Source: Acetobacteraceae bacterium
Lineage (GTDB): Bacteria; Pseudomonadota; Alphaproteobacteria; Acetobacterales; Acetobacteraceae
DNA length: 64,000 bases
Direction: 5' to 3'
Assembly: GCA_024280945.1 (NCBI GenBank)
Contig: JAMXLO010000097.1
Location: 21,600 to 85,599 of the forward strand
The translations under genes were made by a program, and so were the position numbers. Below are positions 10,409 to 20,015 of the stretch, piece after piece; position 1 is the stretch's first letter, and each line of letters begins with the position of its first letter. The notes beneath the pieces were generated by a model. It was not told where the DNA came from, did no database searches, and was given only the letters and a program-made list of their open reading frames with translations.

Positions 10409-12202
10409 TCAGTGGTCGAAATGCAGGCGCATAATGGTCTGATCGTCGCGTTCGCTGGCACGTATCCGATCCGCATAGCTCCTGATCAGAAAACCGGCGA
10501 GCTGCCGATGCCCCTCCTCCAGTTCTACGATCTCCTCATGGCTCGGCTGCTGCTCCGGGAACTCCAGGGCCTTGCCTTTGTAGCTGATCACCACGTCGAT
10601 CACGAACTCATCGAAGCCAATTTCCAACCTGATTGCTCCGCCCGAGTCGCACAGGCCGACGACCGAATCTATGGTCTGCTGCACCGCGAATTCGATCCGG
10701 CTGATCACGTCACGCCGCGCGCCCCAGATGCCGGCGTTGCGCTCGATGAAGTTGGTGATCTCCTGACTATCCGGGCTGGCGGGATCTACGGTGATCTCCA
10801 CCTTTCGGCGAATACCGATGCGGAATACGGAATTGAGTAGCAGTGCAACCAGCGTCGCCAAAACCAGCGGTGACGTCACCAGCGGCTGCGCCCAGTTCGG
10901 CGCGTTCGCGAATGCCGCCGGGTTTACCGTGACGGCGTAGAACGACAGAATTCCCATACCGACAACAAGTGTGCGGCGGCTGTCGAGGACGCGGCTGGAA
11001 ATGATCTGCACGCCGCTGATCATGATGAATACCGCCGTGAAGATCATTGCCGCCGCCATCACGGGCCGCGGCATGATCGCAAGCGCGCCGATCAGCATCG
11101 GCTGTACTGCCACGGCAGCAAGTATCAGCGCGACGGCAAAACCAATCACGCGGGTCGCAACGCCGGTCGCGGCGACCAGGCCAACGTTGGCGCTGGAGAC
11201 CGTGAGCCCATAAGTACCGAACAGGCCCGCCACGATCGCAGCGATGCCGTCGCCAAGGATGCCGCGCCCGATCGACGACATGTCGGGCCGAACCCATTCG
11301 GCGTCGGTCAGTCGCTGGTACGTCGTCAGGACCGCCGTCGAGTTCATCGCCGCGGCCAGGCCGGTGATTGCAAAGGGCACAATCAGCGACCAGTCGAATT
11401 TCCAGCTGATACCCGACAGGCGGGGAACGGCGAACAGCGGGCGATCAAGCAGGCCAGCGAAGTCGTCCGACGTGAGCAGGCCGACGAAACCGGCGACGAG
11501 ATATCCGACGACCATTCCGATCAGGATGCAGAACAGCCGCAAGCGTCCCTTGTTCCAGATATTGAGGCCGGTCATGACCGCGAGCGCGCATCCGCCGACG
11601 ATTTCGTCGGGCCCGGCAAGTGCGCCGGAGGGGCTGTCCTGCAGCAGGGTGCGCACCGCGGCCAGGGCGATGATGTTGCCGACCAGAAAGATCACCAGGC
11701 CGGCGGACTCGGGCGGAATGAACGGCCGCAAACGCGACCATGCGCGTGACAGAATGATCTCGATAAGGCCGGCGAAGATGGTCATGCCCCATACCAGAGG
11801 CAGACCGCCAAGCTTCACCGCTTGCAACGACGGTGCGAGATAGACGCCTGTGAAGATTGCCGGCGCCAACATGCGACTGCCGATTGGGCCGGCGGGCAGG
11901 GCCTGCAGCAGTACCGCCACGGCCAACACCAGGAATCCCAACTGCAGGACATTGCTCAGTTGATCGGCAGGCAGCATGGCCTGGCGCGCGATGATTAGCG
12001 GATAGACCATGAAGATCGCGCAAACGCCGACGTGCTGAGCCGCACTCACCCAGGTGACGACGGCCGGCGGCCGCTCCTCCAGGCCATAGCTCAGTGCCGC
12101 CGGCTTCTTTATCCCGCTACGACCTGCCGCAGGTGCAACCAAGCGCCCGATACGGGCACGCCAGCTATCAAAATAGCCAATCGGCGCCAGCCTACCGGGC
12201 AT
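10409..12202 (-). CDS. NCS2 permease-like membrane protein fused to an RsbW-like ATPase domain
   Basis: A 597-residue protein in two parts. Residues about 40-465 contain 12-14 hydrophobic segments with the nucleobase/ascorbate transporter (NCS2) layout, including 'GRGILGDGIAAIVAGLFGTYGL' and 'ANVGLVAATGVATRVIG'. The glutamates that hold the base in UraA-type carriers appear to be replaced: Asn in 'AMNSTAVL' and Ala in 'SSANVG'. After the last segment a soluble domain of about 125 residues resembles the RsbW/SpoIIAB HATPase fold ('FAVQQTIDSVV', 'GHRQLAGFLIRSYADRIRASERDDQTIMRLHF'). Its N-box Glu/Asn and the Asp of the DxG motif are not clearly kept. It may sense a solute rather than, or as well as, carry one. 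The spacing before its start is weak, so the N-terminus could be shorter. Confidence 0.85.
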   Translation of the reverse strand: MPGRLAPIGYFDSWRARIGRLVAPAAGRSGIKKPAALSYGLEERPPAVVTWVSAAQHVGVCAIFMVYPLIIARQAMLPADQLSNVLQLGFLVLAVAVLLQALPAGPIGSRMLAPAIFTGVYLAPSLQAVKLGGLPLVWGMTIFAGLIEIILSRAWSRLRPFIPPESAGLVIFLVGNIIALAAVRTLLQDSPSGALAGPDEIVGGCALAVMTGLNIWNKGRLRLFCILIGMVVGYLVAGFVGLLTSDDFAGLLDRPLFAVPRLSGISWKFDWSLIVPFAITGLAAAMNSTAVLTTYQRLTDAEWVRPDMSSIGRGILGDGIAAIVAGLFGTYGLTVSSANVGLVAATGVATRVIGFAVALILAAVAVQPMLIGALAIMPRPVMAAAMIFTAVFIMISGVQIISSRVLDSRRTLVVGMGILSFYAVTVNPAAFANAPNWAQPLVTSPLVLATLVALLLNSVFRIGIRRKVEITVDPASPDSQEITNFIERNAGIWGARRDVISRIEFAVQQTIDSVVGLCDSGGAIRLEIGFDEFVIDVVISYKGKALEFPEQQPSHEEIVELEEGHRQLAGFLIRSYADRIRASERDDQTIMRLHFDH

Positions 12203-12285
12203 CGAGACGCGCCCCCACGGTTGCGAAACTGCTTATTGCGAATAGTCGCGCGCGGCCTCGATCGGCTGCAAGTAAACCTGCAGTG

Positions 12286-13233
12286 TCAGCCGATGGGCGA
12301 GCGTCCCGCCCTCGCAAAAGCCGCCGCAAATCGGCGCAATCCGGCCCACTGCTGGGCGAAATAGGAGCCGCTGGCCAGCGCTTCCTCGCCAGTCGGATCG
12401 CCCGTTGCCACGTAGTCGCGACCGAAATCAGCCGTGCCGAACAGCATATCCCACCAGGGCAGCACGGCCCCGTAGTTGCAGCTTCGCTGGCCGGCGGCCA
12501 GCAGCCCGTGATGCGCCCGGTGAAAGCGCGGCGAGATCAGCAACCGCTCGCCTGCTGTACCGAACCAGACTCGCGCGTTGGCGTGCGACAGGCTCTCAAG
12601 GAACCGCAACAACAAGACCAGCAGCGGGAACTGCAACGGTGGCACGCCGATCGCCAGTGCAATAGCACCAAACCACAGCGCCGCTATCAGATCATCCAGC
12701 ACGTGATTGCGGTCATCCGACCAGAACGTCATCTGCCGTTGCGCGTGGTGCAGTGAGTGCAATGCCCACCACCAACGGAACATGTGCGACAGCCGATGCC
12801 GCCAATAGTCGGCACAATCCAGAATGATGGCATAGATGATGAAGGTCAGCACCGGCTGGTCGAGCAGGAACGGCAGCAGCCGCTCCAGTGTCGGCGGCAC
12901 AAACCCGTGGTCGGCAAGGAACCCGTTCAGCGCCACCTGTGCGTGGTAGAACAGCACGAAGGTGAACAGCGGCAGCACGCCGACGCGCGAAATCACCGTG
13001 TACAGCACGTCCACTGTTACAGCGCGCGTATCCGGCCAGCGTTCGACCGGCCGCCAGCGCTCCAGCGGCATGCAGACAGCGAAGGTTATCGCCACCTGCA
13101 CCGCGCCGTACACCGCAAACAACGCCCAGCCGTAAGATACGTCCTCCCATTGCATCAAGCCGAGAAGATACAGCAGCGGCAGCAGCAGATGCTCCTGCAG
13201 CCAGCCGGCGGCAAGGTCGAACGCATCGCCCAT
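12286..13233 (-). CDS. Sterol desaturase / fatty acid hydroxylase family protein
   Basis: A 315-residue di-iron membrane enzyme. The start is the ATG at 13233, which overlaps the TGA of the upstream propeller gene as TGATG. The 48 codons further upstream belong to that gene's DNA and are not conserved. Four to five hydrophobic segments surround the histidine clusters 'HRLSH' (HxxxH), 'HSLHH' (HxxHH) and 'HRAHH' (HxxHH), which ligate the two irons in this superfamily. Members hydroxylate or desaturate sterols, hopanoids, carotenoids or fatty acids; the substrate here is not evident. It is coupled to the YVTN propeller gene, which in turn lies 31 bases from the O-antigen ligase gene. Confidence 0.9.
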   Translation of the reverse strand: MGDAFDLAAGWLQEHLLLPLLYLLGLMQWEDVSYGWALFAVYGAVQVAITFAVCMPLERWRPVERWPDTRAVTVDVLYTVISRVGVLPLFTFVLFYHAQVALNGFLADHGFVPPTLERLLPFLLDQPVLTFIIYAIILDCADYWRHRLSHMFRWWWALHSLHHAQRQMTFWSDDRNHVLDDLIAALWFGAIALAIGVPPLQFPLLVLLLRFLESLSHANARVWFGTAGERLLISPRFHRAHHGLLAAGQRSCNYGAVLPWWDMLFGTADFGRDYVATGDPTGEEALASGSYFAQQWAGLRRFAAAFARAGRSPIG

Positions 13234-14201
13234 CAGCGCGCGGCGACGCTCGCTGCCGCGATGCCCTTCGGGCTGAGAAACAGCCCGTGTGGCGAACGGC
13301 CAACGTCGACGGTTTCGTATTCGCCCGTCTTCGGATCCAGCACCGCCACCTTTTCGGCGAAGCGCCGGGTGATCCACAGCTTGCCGTCAGGCGCAAACGC
13401 GATGTCGTCGGGACCGCCGGCAATCGCATAGCTGCGGATCGGTGCCAGCGTCGACGCATCGAGCGACGTGGTGGTTCCGCCAACGCGGTTGTTTACCCAG
13501 ATAACCTTGTGGTCGGGGGACACGAACAGATTGTGCGCGCCTTTACCGGTGTGGATACGTTCGGTGACATGCCCGTCGGCTGGATCGACCACCGCGACAT
13601 AATCGGTGCCCATGTCGGCAACCAATACCTTGCCATTGTGCCACAGCACGCCGGCTGGCGTCTTGCCGACCTTCGCCGTCCACGCCACGGTCAGTCGGTT
13701 CAGGTCGATCGCCACCATGCTGTCGCTGCCTTGCAGGCTGACGAACACGCGCGAGGAATCCGGCGCATAATCCAAGTGGCTCGGCATCGAGGCTATCGGG
13801 AACCGCTTCAGCAACTGCATCGACGCTGCGTTGTAGACATCGACCTGGTTGCGCGCGAGGCCATTCACGACCAGGAACTTGCCGTTCGGGCTGAAACCCA
13901 GCTGGTAGGGATCCGGAACTGGCATACGTTTCTGCAAAGCCGCCGTCAGGGGATCGAAGAACAGCATTTCGTTGCCTACCGTATCACCAACCAGCAGGCT
14001 CTTGCCGTCCGGACTGAGCGCGCAATGGTGCGGCTCGCGCAGCAGCGGAATACGCCCCATCTCCTTCAACGACGACATATCGACGAGGCTGATCGAGGCC
14101 CCCCCCGAGTTGATGATAAAGGCGAGCCCGGACGCAGCGGCCGGCAGTGCGCTGAGCAGCAGCAACCACAACGCGAGGCCAACGGCACGAGGGATTTGCA
14201 T
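13233..14201 (-). CDS. Exported YVTN/YncE-type beta-propeller protein
   Basis: A 322-residue protein with a typical signal peptide ('LALWLLLLSALPAAASG', cleavage near residue 24). It is followed by about seven repeats of a beta-propeller of the YVTN/YncE kind, each with a variant of 'SPDGKSLLVGD', 'SPNGKFLVVNG' or 'APDGKLWITRR'. Such proteins are periplasmic and often bind partner proteins, DNA or quinoproteins. No enzyme motif is visible. Its stop overlaps the start of the desaturase-like gene, suggesting the two products act in one envelope process. The start follows closely on the O-antigen ligase gene. Confidence 0.85.
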   Translation of the reverse strand: MQIPRAVGLALWLLLLSALPAAASGLAFIINSGGASISLVDMSSLKEMGRIPLLREPHHCALSPDGKSLLVGDTVGNEMLFFDPLTAALQKRMPVPDPYQLGFSPNGKFLVVNGLARNQVDVYNAASMQLLKRFPIASMPSHLDYAPDSSRVFVSLQGSDSMVAIDLNRLTVAWTAKVGKTPAGVLWHNGKVLVADMGTDYVAVVDPADGHVTERIHTGKGAHNLFVSPDHKVIWVNNRVGGTTTSLDASTLAPIRSYAIAGGPDDIAFAPDGKLWITRRFAEKVAVLDPKTGEYETVDVGRSPHGLFLSPKGIAAASVAAR

Positions 14202-14232
14202 GCGGCATGGCTCCGGAGATCCAGGCGCGTGC

Positions 14233-15603
14233 CTACGCCACCTCCCCCGTATTCATCAAGCGCGGCGCATTGGCGAACACTCCGATCGCGAAGGTGAAGA
14301 ACACACAGGCGGTCGTCGCGATCAGCACGTTGTCGGTATATGCATGCCCCGCGAAGGCGAGGAACGCCAGCCGCAGGATCGTCTTGTCGGTCCGGCGCAA
14401 ACCCCGGGTATGCCACACAACCCACAGCACGAACGACACGATCAGCAGCGCACAGCCGATCTGCCCGCCTTCGACGGATATCCGTAGATATTCGTTGTGC
14501 GCAGCCCGGGTCTGCATCAGCAGTGCGAGCCTGCTATCCGGCCCAATGATCGCATTGCCGGCGCCTACGCCCCAACCGAACCAAGGCGACCGCGACACCA
14601 CTTCCTGGAACGGCGGCCACAGCAGATCGCGGCCGCTCAGGTTCGTCGGCTCGCTGCTCAGCAGGTTGAACAGCCGCAGTGTCGGCAGATCCTGCGCCAG
14701 CACGAGCGCCAGCGGCACCAGGCAGGCGACCAGCAGTACCGGCAGCAGGCGGTACGGCATGGCAAACACACTGGAACGCACAAATCCCAGCGTCAGCACG
14801 GTCACCGCCATCGCATAGACCAGTGGCGCCCGCGCGCCGGTCAGTACCAGGATCAGGAAGTTGGCCGCAAGCAGCAGCATCCAACGGCGTCTGCCATCTC
14901 GATAAAGCTCAATGAGACAGGCATAGATCGCGGCAAGGCAGATGCCCGCGAGAAAGGCGGGATGTCCAAGCGCGGCGAGACGCTCGCCGCCACTCTCCTG
15001 AAACAGCGGACGCAAGCCGGCCGCATCGAGCACTATGCCGGCGACGACGGACAGCAAAGGGATCAAGGTCGTCGTGCGGACGATCGCCCTGCCCCAGCCG
15101 GGTGACAGCCGGCTGAAGGCGAAGGCGAATGGTGCAATCGAACCCAGCAGGGAGCGCAGGCTGGCCGTGGCGGTCAGATCAGGGTGCAGTCCGTGTGCCA
15201 GGCCCATAAGGAAAATGGCAAGGAACGCCAAGGTGGGATTGAACAGATCTGGCGAAGCCCCGTAGCGCACCACGCAAAGCAGCGCGAGCAGCAGTTCGGC
15301 GAACTTCACTACGGCGATGGTCGTCTGGTACGCGTCCGGGCTGATCAGATCGCCCAGCGTCATTTCCAAGGTGGTGCCGGCGATGATCAGCCAGATCATG
15401 CACAGGGCGACCGCGTGCCGAAGCGCAAACATGCCAAACGCCGCGATCGCGATGAGAGCCAGCGGCAACCAAAACCACTGCGGCATCAGCACTGCGCTGA
15501 CGGCGGACAGGGCGAAGGCTCCACCGACCGGCAGAAGGATCGCCAGGCGGCCATCAGTCTCGATCGGCAACCGGGCTGTGAGCGACTTCGCCACGCGACC
15601 CAT
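14233..15603 (-). CDS. O-antigen ligase / Wzy-type polymerase family protein
   Basis: A 456-residue membrane protein with about 11-12 hydrophobic segments. A long periplasmic loop between about residues 305 and 370 contains 'LSGRDLLWPPFQEVVSRSPW', 'GWGVGAGN' and 'AAHNEYLRISVEGG', the hallmark region of the Wzy_C/O-antigen ligase family. These enzymes join polysaccharide or O-antigen repeat units at the periplasmic face. The gene is about 12 kb from the polysaccharide cluster and could supply its missing polymerase or ligase step, but this is inference. It shares an approximately 100-base divergent promoter region with the SMP-30 gene. Confidence 0.88.
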   Translation of the reverse strand: MGRVAKSLTARLPIETDGRLAILLPVGGAFALSAVSAVLMPQWFWLPLALIAIAAFGMFALRHAVALCMIWLIIAGTTLEMTLGDLISPDAYQTTIAVVKFAELLLALLCVVRYGASPDLFNPTLAFLAIFLMGLAHGLHPDLTATASLRSLLGSIAPFAFAFSRLSPGWGRAIVRTTTLIPLLSVVAGIVLDAAGLRPLFQESGGERLAALGHPAFLAGICLAAIYACLIELYRDGRRRWMLLLAANFLILVLTGARAPLVYAMAVTVLTLGFVRSSVFAMPYRLLPVLLVACLVPLALVLAQDLPTLRLFNLLSSEPTNLSGRDLLWPPFQEVVSRSPWFGWGVGAGNAIIGPDSRLALLMQTRAAHNEYLRISVEGGQIGCALLIVSFVLWVVWHTRGLRRTDKTILRLAFLAFAGHAYTDNVLIATTACVFFTFAIGVFANAPRLMNTGEVA

Positions 15604-15703
15604 CGCAGCACGAAAACCCTACCAAACTGCTGATTGCGTGCAGCGATTGCGGTGCACGGAACGACGCAGCAATCTCGCCCCGAGAGCAGACGGGGGACAG
15701 ACA

Positions 15704-16624
15704 GTGGGCGAACAACGGGTGATCACATCGGGGCTCTGCTTCCCAGAAGGGCCGATCGCGATGCGAGACGGATCAATCGTGCTGGTGGAGATCGAGCGCC
15801 AGACCCTGAGCCGGGTGCTCCCCGATGGTCGCGTCGAGGTCATTGCGCGCACCGGCGGCGGGCCGAACGGCGCCGCGGTGGGCCCGGATGGCGCCTTCTA
15901 CATCTGCAACAATGGCGGCTTCGCCTGGCGCCTGGAGGAGAACCTGTTCCGGCCGGCCATGGTCTCGTCCGACTACGTCAGCGGCAGCATTCAGCGCGTC
16001 GATCCGCGCACCGGCGCCGTCAGCGTGCTCTACGACTGCTGCGGCGCGAACAGGCTGAACGGGCCGAATGACCTCGTGTTCGACACGAACGGTGGCTTCT
16101 ACTTCACCGATCTCGGCAAGACGCGCGCGCGCGACCGAGACAACGGCGTGATCTATTATGCGCTCGCCGACGGCTCGAGGATCATCGAGGTCGCCCATCC
16201 GGCGCTGACGCCGAACGGCATCGGCCTCTCACCGGACGGGCGCGTGCTTTATGTCGCGGAGACCGAGCCCGCCCGGCTTTGGGCGTTCGACATCACCGAG
16301 CCTGGCGCGGTGCAGAAGCAGGGTTGGCCATCGCCGCATGGCGGCCGACTGGTTGCGGGCCTTCCCGGCTTTCAGCGTTTCGACAGCCTGGCCGTCGATG
16401 CGTCGGGCAACATCGTCGTGGCGACGCTGATCAGCGGCTGCATCAGCGTGATTGCCCCTGATGGACGGCTGATGCGCCAGATACCGATGGGCGACCCGGT
16501 CACCACCAATGTCTGCTTCGGCGGCCTGGACCTCCGCACCGCGTATGTGACGCTGTCGGGGACAGGCAGGCTTGTGGCCGTTGACTGGCCCGACCCTGGA
16601 CTGCGCCTGGCGCATGAAGCCTGA
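15704..16624 (+). CDS. SMP-30/gluconolactonase (LRE-type) family protein
   Basis: A 306-residue cytosolic six-bladed propeller. I place the start at the GTG at 15704, preceded by GGGGACA; the open frame extends 387 bases upstream but there it is antisense to the O-antigen ligase gene. Landmarks are 'GLCFPEGPIAM' with the metal-binding Glu, 'GGGPNGAAVGPDGAFYICNNGG', 'LNGPNDLVFDTNGGFYFTD' and 'LTPNGIGLSPDGRVLYVAET'. The Asn in NGPND and the late Asp in 'FDSLAVDASGN' are metal ligands in the family. It likely hydrolyses a sugar lactone; the exact substrate is open. It converges on tyrS, 4 bases away. Confidence 0.88.
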   Translation: MGEQRVITSGLCFPEGPIAMRDGSIVLVEIERQTLSRVLPDGRVEVIARTGGGPNGAAVGPDGAFYICNNGGFAWRLEENLFRPAMVSSDYVSGSIQRVDPRTGAVSVLYDCCGANRLNGPNDLVFDTNGGFYFTDLGKTRARDRDNGVIYYALADGSRIIEVAHPALTPNGIGLSPDGRVLYVAETEPARLWAFDITEPGAVQKQGWPSPHGGRLVAGLPGFQRFDSLAVDASGNIVVATLISGCISVIAPDGRLMRQIPMGDPVTTNVCFGGLDLRTAYVTLSGTGRLVAVDWPDPGLRLAHEA

Positions 16625-16628
16625 GTGG

Positions 16629-17873
16629 CTACGGTACCCGAACCAGTCGGTGGTGCTTGCGGCCCGCGGAGAGCTTGAGCGCATCGTCGTGCAGGTCGGC
16701 GACCGTCACGGTCTGGCCTTCGTCCTTCACCGGGACGTCGTTGATGCGCGCGCCTCCGCCGCGAATCAGCCGTCGCGCCTCGCCGTTGCTGCCGGCAAGA
16801 CCGGCGAGCGCGAACAGCCGGAACGCCGGAATGCCAGTGGCAAATTCGCTGCGCGGCACCTCGATGCTGGGCAGGGTGTCGGCTGCCTCACCCTCCTCGA
16901 ACGCCAGTCGGGCGGTCTCGGCGGCCTCCGTCGCTGCCACCGCACCATGTGCCAGTCGGGTGGCCTCGGTCGCCAACACCTTCTTCGCCTCGTTGATCTC
17001 GGCGTCGCGCAACACCTCCAGCCGGGCGATCTCTGACAGCGGAAGGTCGGTGAACAGCCGCAGAAAGCGGCCGACGTCCTCGTCTTCGGTGTTGCGCCAA
17101 AACTGCCAGTAGTCGTACGGCGACAGGCGGTCACGCGTCAGCCATACCGCACCCTGGGCCGACTTGCCCATCTTGGCGCCCGAGGCGGTGGCGATCAGCG
17201 GCGTGGTCAGGCCGAACAGCGCTTTGTTGTCGGTCCGCCGCGCAAGCTCGATGCCGGAGACGATGTTGCCCCACTGATCCGAGCCGCCGATCTGCAGGGT
17301 CACGCCGAACCGGCGGTTCAGCTCGCGGAAGTCGTAGCTCTGCAGAATCATGTAGTTGAATTCGAGAAACGTCAGCGAATGCTCGCGCTCCAGCCGCAGC
17401 CGCACGGAATCGAAGGTCAGCATGCGGTTGATGGTGAAATGCGTGCCGACGTCCCGCAGCAGCGGGATGTAACCCAGGGCGCCCAGCCAGTCGTTGTTGT
17501 TGGCGGTGGACGCGTCAGTTGGGCCATCGCCGAAATGCAGAAACGGATCGAAGCAGCGGCGGATGCCGGCCATATTACCGGCGATCTGTTCATCGCTCAG
17601 CAACTGGCGCGACTCGTCCTTGCCGGAAGGATCGCCGATCCGCGTCGTGCCGCCGCCCATCAAAACCAACGGCCGATGGCCATGCCGCTGCAACAGGCGC
17701 AGGATCATGATCTGCACCAGACTGCCGACGTGCAGGCTGTCAGCCGTGCAATCGAACCCGATATAGGCGGTTACGGTGCCGGACCGTAGCGCCGCGTCCA
17801 ACCCATCGCTATCGGTGCACTGAAAGACAAAGCCGCGCTCCGTGGCTTCGCGCAGGAATTCGCTTTGGGCCAT
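16629..17873 (-). CDS. tyrS: Tyrosyl-tRNA synthetase
   Basis: A 414-residue class I aminoacyl-tRNA synthetase. The tyrosine-specific N-terminus reads '[19 protein letters not shown]', with HVGS as the HIGH-type motif. The tyrosine pocket pieces 'YMILQSYDF' and '[11 protein letters not shown]' follow. The KMSKS loop is 'KMGKSAQG'. A C-terminal S4-like RNA-binding segment ('[18 protein letters not shown]') ends the protein. It charges tRNA-Tyr in the cytoplasm and is of normal length. It is transcribed divergently from anmK across 50 bases, an arrangement that couples a housekeeping gene to a cell-wall recycling gene only through the shared promoter region. Confidence 0.97.
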   Translation of the reverse strand: MAQSEFLREATERGFVFQCTDSDGLDAALRSGTVTAYIGFDCTADSLHVGSLVQIMILRLLQRHGHRPLVLMGGGTTRIGDPSGKDESRQLLSDEQIAGNMAGIRRCFDPFLHFGDGPTDASTANNNDWLGALGYIPLLRDVGTHFTINRMLTFDSVRLRLEREHSLTFLEFNYMILQSYDFRELNRRFGVTLQIGGSDQWGNIVSGIELARRTDNKALFGLTTPLIATASGAKMGKSAQGAVWLTRDRLSPYDYWQFWRNTEDEDVGRFLRLFTDLPLSEIARLEVLRDAEINEAKKVLATEATRLAHGAVAATEAAETARLAFEEGEAADTLPSIEVPRSEFATGIPAFRLFALAGLAGSNGEARRLIRGGGARINDVPVKDEGQTVTVADLHDDALKLSAGRKHHRLVRVP

Positions 17874-17923
17874 GACGCGCGTGGGCTAGCACAGACGCCA
17901 TCCCAGGGAAATTGTCGTGGAAG

Positions 17924-19009
17924 ATGCTGCGCACAATCGGACTGATGAGCGGGACTTCGCTGGACGGTGTGGATGCTGCCTGGCTGGAGACCGACGGCGA
18001 GCGCATCGCAGCGTTCGGACCAAGCCTTACCCTGCCCTATGACGAGCGACTGCGCACTGACCTGCGCCGGGTCCTCGACCTCGCGCCGACAATGGATCCG
18101 TCCGACCGGCGCCTGAAAAGCGCCGAAGCCCGGCTGACGGAACATCATGTGCGGGCGGTAGCGGCGCTTGGGCGCGGGGCGGACCTGATCGGCTTCCACG
18201 GCCAGACCATCCTGCACCAGCCCGATCAGCGCCGAACCTGGCAGATAGGCGACGCGGCCGAGCTCGCATGGCGAACCGGGGTGCCCGTCGCCTTCGATTT
18301 CCGTTCGGCCGACGTGGCAGCCGGGGGCCAGGGGGCACCGCTGGCGCCGATCTACCACAAGACACTGGCGGCAAACCTGCCCAAGCCCCTGGCCGTGCTG
18401 AACATCGGCGGGGTTGCCAACGTGACCTGGATCGGACGGGACGGTGAGTTGATCGCGTTCGATACCGGGCCCGGCAACGGGCCGCTCGACGACTGGATCA
18501 GGGATTGCACCGGCCAGGCGTTCGACCGCGACGGTGAGCTCGCGCGCTCTGGCCGTGCCGATCCGACGGTACTGAACCGGTTGCTGGCCGATCCTTATCT
18601 ATCGCGACCACCGCCGAAGTCCCTGGACCGGCTGGACTTCGCCTCCAGCCTGGCCGTCAGCGGCCTCACGCAACTGTCCCCAGCGGACGGCGCCGCAACG
18701 CTGGTGGCGTTCACCGCCGCGGCGGTCGAGGCCGCACCTCTGCCAATGCAGCCTGTGCGTTGGCTTGTCGCAGGTGGCGGTCGACACAACCCAACTCTCA
18801 TGGCGGCGCTACGCTCCCGATTGACGGCCCCAGTCGATCCCGTCGAGGCGTTGGGTTGGGATGGCGATGCCCTCGAGGCTCAATGCTTTGGCCTGCTCGC
18901 CGTGCGCACGCAAGCGGGCATGCCGCTCAGTTTTCCCGGTACGACCGGCGTCCCAGAAGCCACCAGAGGAGGCAGGATTGCCGTCCCGCCAGCCGTTGAT
19001 CGTCGCTAG
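17924..19009 (+). CDS. anmK: Anhydro-N-acetylmuramic acid kinase
   Basis: A 361-residue kinase of the sugar-kinase/actin fold. It has the AnmK start 'RTIGLMSGTSLDGVDAAW', a middle 'IGFHGQTILHQP', 'QIGDAAELAWRTGVPVAFDFRSADVAAGGQGAPLAP' and 'NIGGVANVT'. The late 'DTGPGNGPLDDWI' and 'VAGGGRHNPTLM' are also typical. It opens the 1,6-anhydro ring of anhMurNAc and phosphorylates it, returning recycled peptidoglycan sugar to MurNAc-6-P. I take the ATG at 17924, which matches the family N-terminus; a TTG four codons earlier is possible. Its end overlaps the convergent hydrolase gene by 4 bases. Confidence 0.95.
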   Translation: MLRTIGLMSGTSLDGVDAAWLETDGERIAAFGPSLTLPYDERLRTDLRRVLDLAPTMDPSDRRLKSAEARLTEHHVRAVAALGRGADLIGFHGQTILHQPDQRRTWQIGDAAELAWRTGVPVAFDFRSADVAAGGQGAPLAPIYHKTLAANLPKPLAVLNIGGVANVTWIGRDGELIAFDTGPGNGPLDDWIRDCTGQAFDRDGELARSGRADPTVLNRLLADPYLSRPPPKSLDRLDFASSLAVSGLTQLSPADGAATLVAFTAAAVEAAPLPMQPVRWLVAGGGRHNPTLMAALRSRLTAPVDPVEALGWDGDALEAQCFGLLAVRTQAGMPLSFPGTTGVPEATRGGRIAVPPAVDRR

Positions 19010-19671
19010 TCTGCCGCCAATGCCATGGCGCGGCGCGCGATCGTCTGGCCGCAATAGTCCTCGATCGCCTCCGCGACCCGTTCGGCGTGCTCTGCGAAGA
19101 TGTGGTCCGCACCATCGATCACGCGGTAGTCGACACTGACACCCTTCTGGGTGTTCAGCTTGTCGACCAATTTGTGCACCGCACCCTCCGGGACGAGCTC
19201 GTCTGCATCGCCGTGCAGCATCAGCCCCCCGCACGGACATGGCGCCAGGAAGCCGAAATCGTAATGGTTCGCCGGCGGTGCGACGCTGACCCAGCCGGAG
19301 ATCTCCGGCCGGCGCATCAACAGCTGCATGCCGATGAAGGCGCCGAACGAGTAGCCTGCAATCCACAGGCCTCCATGATTGGGATTGACCGCCTGCATCC
19401 AGTCCAACGCGGCCGCGGCGTCGCCTATTTCACCAATGCCGCCGTCATAGCGACCCTGGCTGCGACCAACCCCGCGAAAATTGAATCGCATCACCGAACA
19501 ACCCAACCGCTGGAACGACTGATACATCGAGTAGGTCACTCGATTGTTCATCGTCCCGCCGTGCAATGGATGCGGATGCAGGATCAGCGCCACCGGCGCT
19601 CCTGTATCCTTGGAATGGTGGTAACGACCCTCCAACCGGCCGTCTGGGCCGGCAAACATCACCTCTGGCAT
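19006..19671 (-). CDS. Alpha/beta hydrolase (small prokaryotic serine-hydrolase family)
   Basis: A 221-residue protein starting 'MPEVMFAGPDGRLEGRY', the usual N-terminus of this family. A further 25 codons upstream to 19746 look unrelated. It carries 'LILHPHPLHGGTMNN' (oxyanion region), 'FNFRGVGRSQG', the nucleophile elbow 'GYSFGAF', the acid in 'LHGDADELVP' and the catalytic His in 'DGADHIF'. No signal peptide is seen, so it is probably cytoplasmic. The substrate is unknown; relatives are annotated as carboxylesterases or dienelactone-hydrolase-like. It overlaps the 3' end of anmK tail to tail by 4 bases. Confidence 0.88.
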   Translation of the reverse strand: MPEVMFAGPDGRLEGRYHHSKDTGAPVALILHPHPLHGGTMNNRVTYSMYQSFQRLGCSVMRFNFRGVGRSQGRYDGGIGEIGDAAAALDWMQAVNPNHGGLWIAGYSFGAFIGMQLLMRRPEISGWVSVAPPANHYDFGFLAPCPCGGLMLHGDADELVPEGAVHKLVDKLNTQKGVSVDYRVIDGADHIFAEHAERVAEAIEDYCGQTIARRAMALAAD

Positions 19672-20015
19672 GGCGTCCCGAAACCGCTTTCCTATCCAAT
19701 CGGGCAGCGCCCAGGCCAAGACCCTCACGATCCTACCCAGCGCCACTCAATATACCGTCAGCCCTCTCCCCCGCGCCCGATCGGTCTCTATTCTAATTAG
19801 GAACGCATGCACCCGCATTACAGTTTCGCGTGAATTCTTGACCTCTGGGGTCGGAATATTTATGCCTTCGCGAAGCGGCATCGCTGCCGCAGGGTCACTG
19901 CTTCCTCCTTATCTGATCGGCCCCCCGACCGGCCGCCCCCCAGGATTGGGCTCCCAGGTCCCAGGGTTCGGTTAGTATAGGGTAGAGGACCCGGACATCA
20001 TAACGGAAATGTCGC
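19672..20015. other. Divergent intergenic region upstream of the cysteine/sulfur operon
   Basis: About 340 bases between the leftward hydrolase and rightward cysE with no convincing gene. It contains TTGACC at 19838-19843 followed by an AT-rich stretch near 19855-19863. An interrupted palindrome GACC-TCTGG-GGTC lies across 19840-19852. It could hold the operon promoter and an Rrf2-type operator, but neither matches a consensus well enough to call. Confidence 0.3.

Noticed and set aside
15317..15703. Upstream extension of the SMP-30 frame
   Set aside because: The extra 129 codons are antisense to the O-antigen ligase gene, and a GTG with a good ribosome-binding site stands at the family's normal N-terminus.
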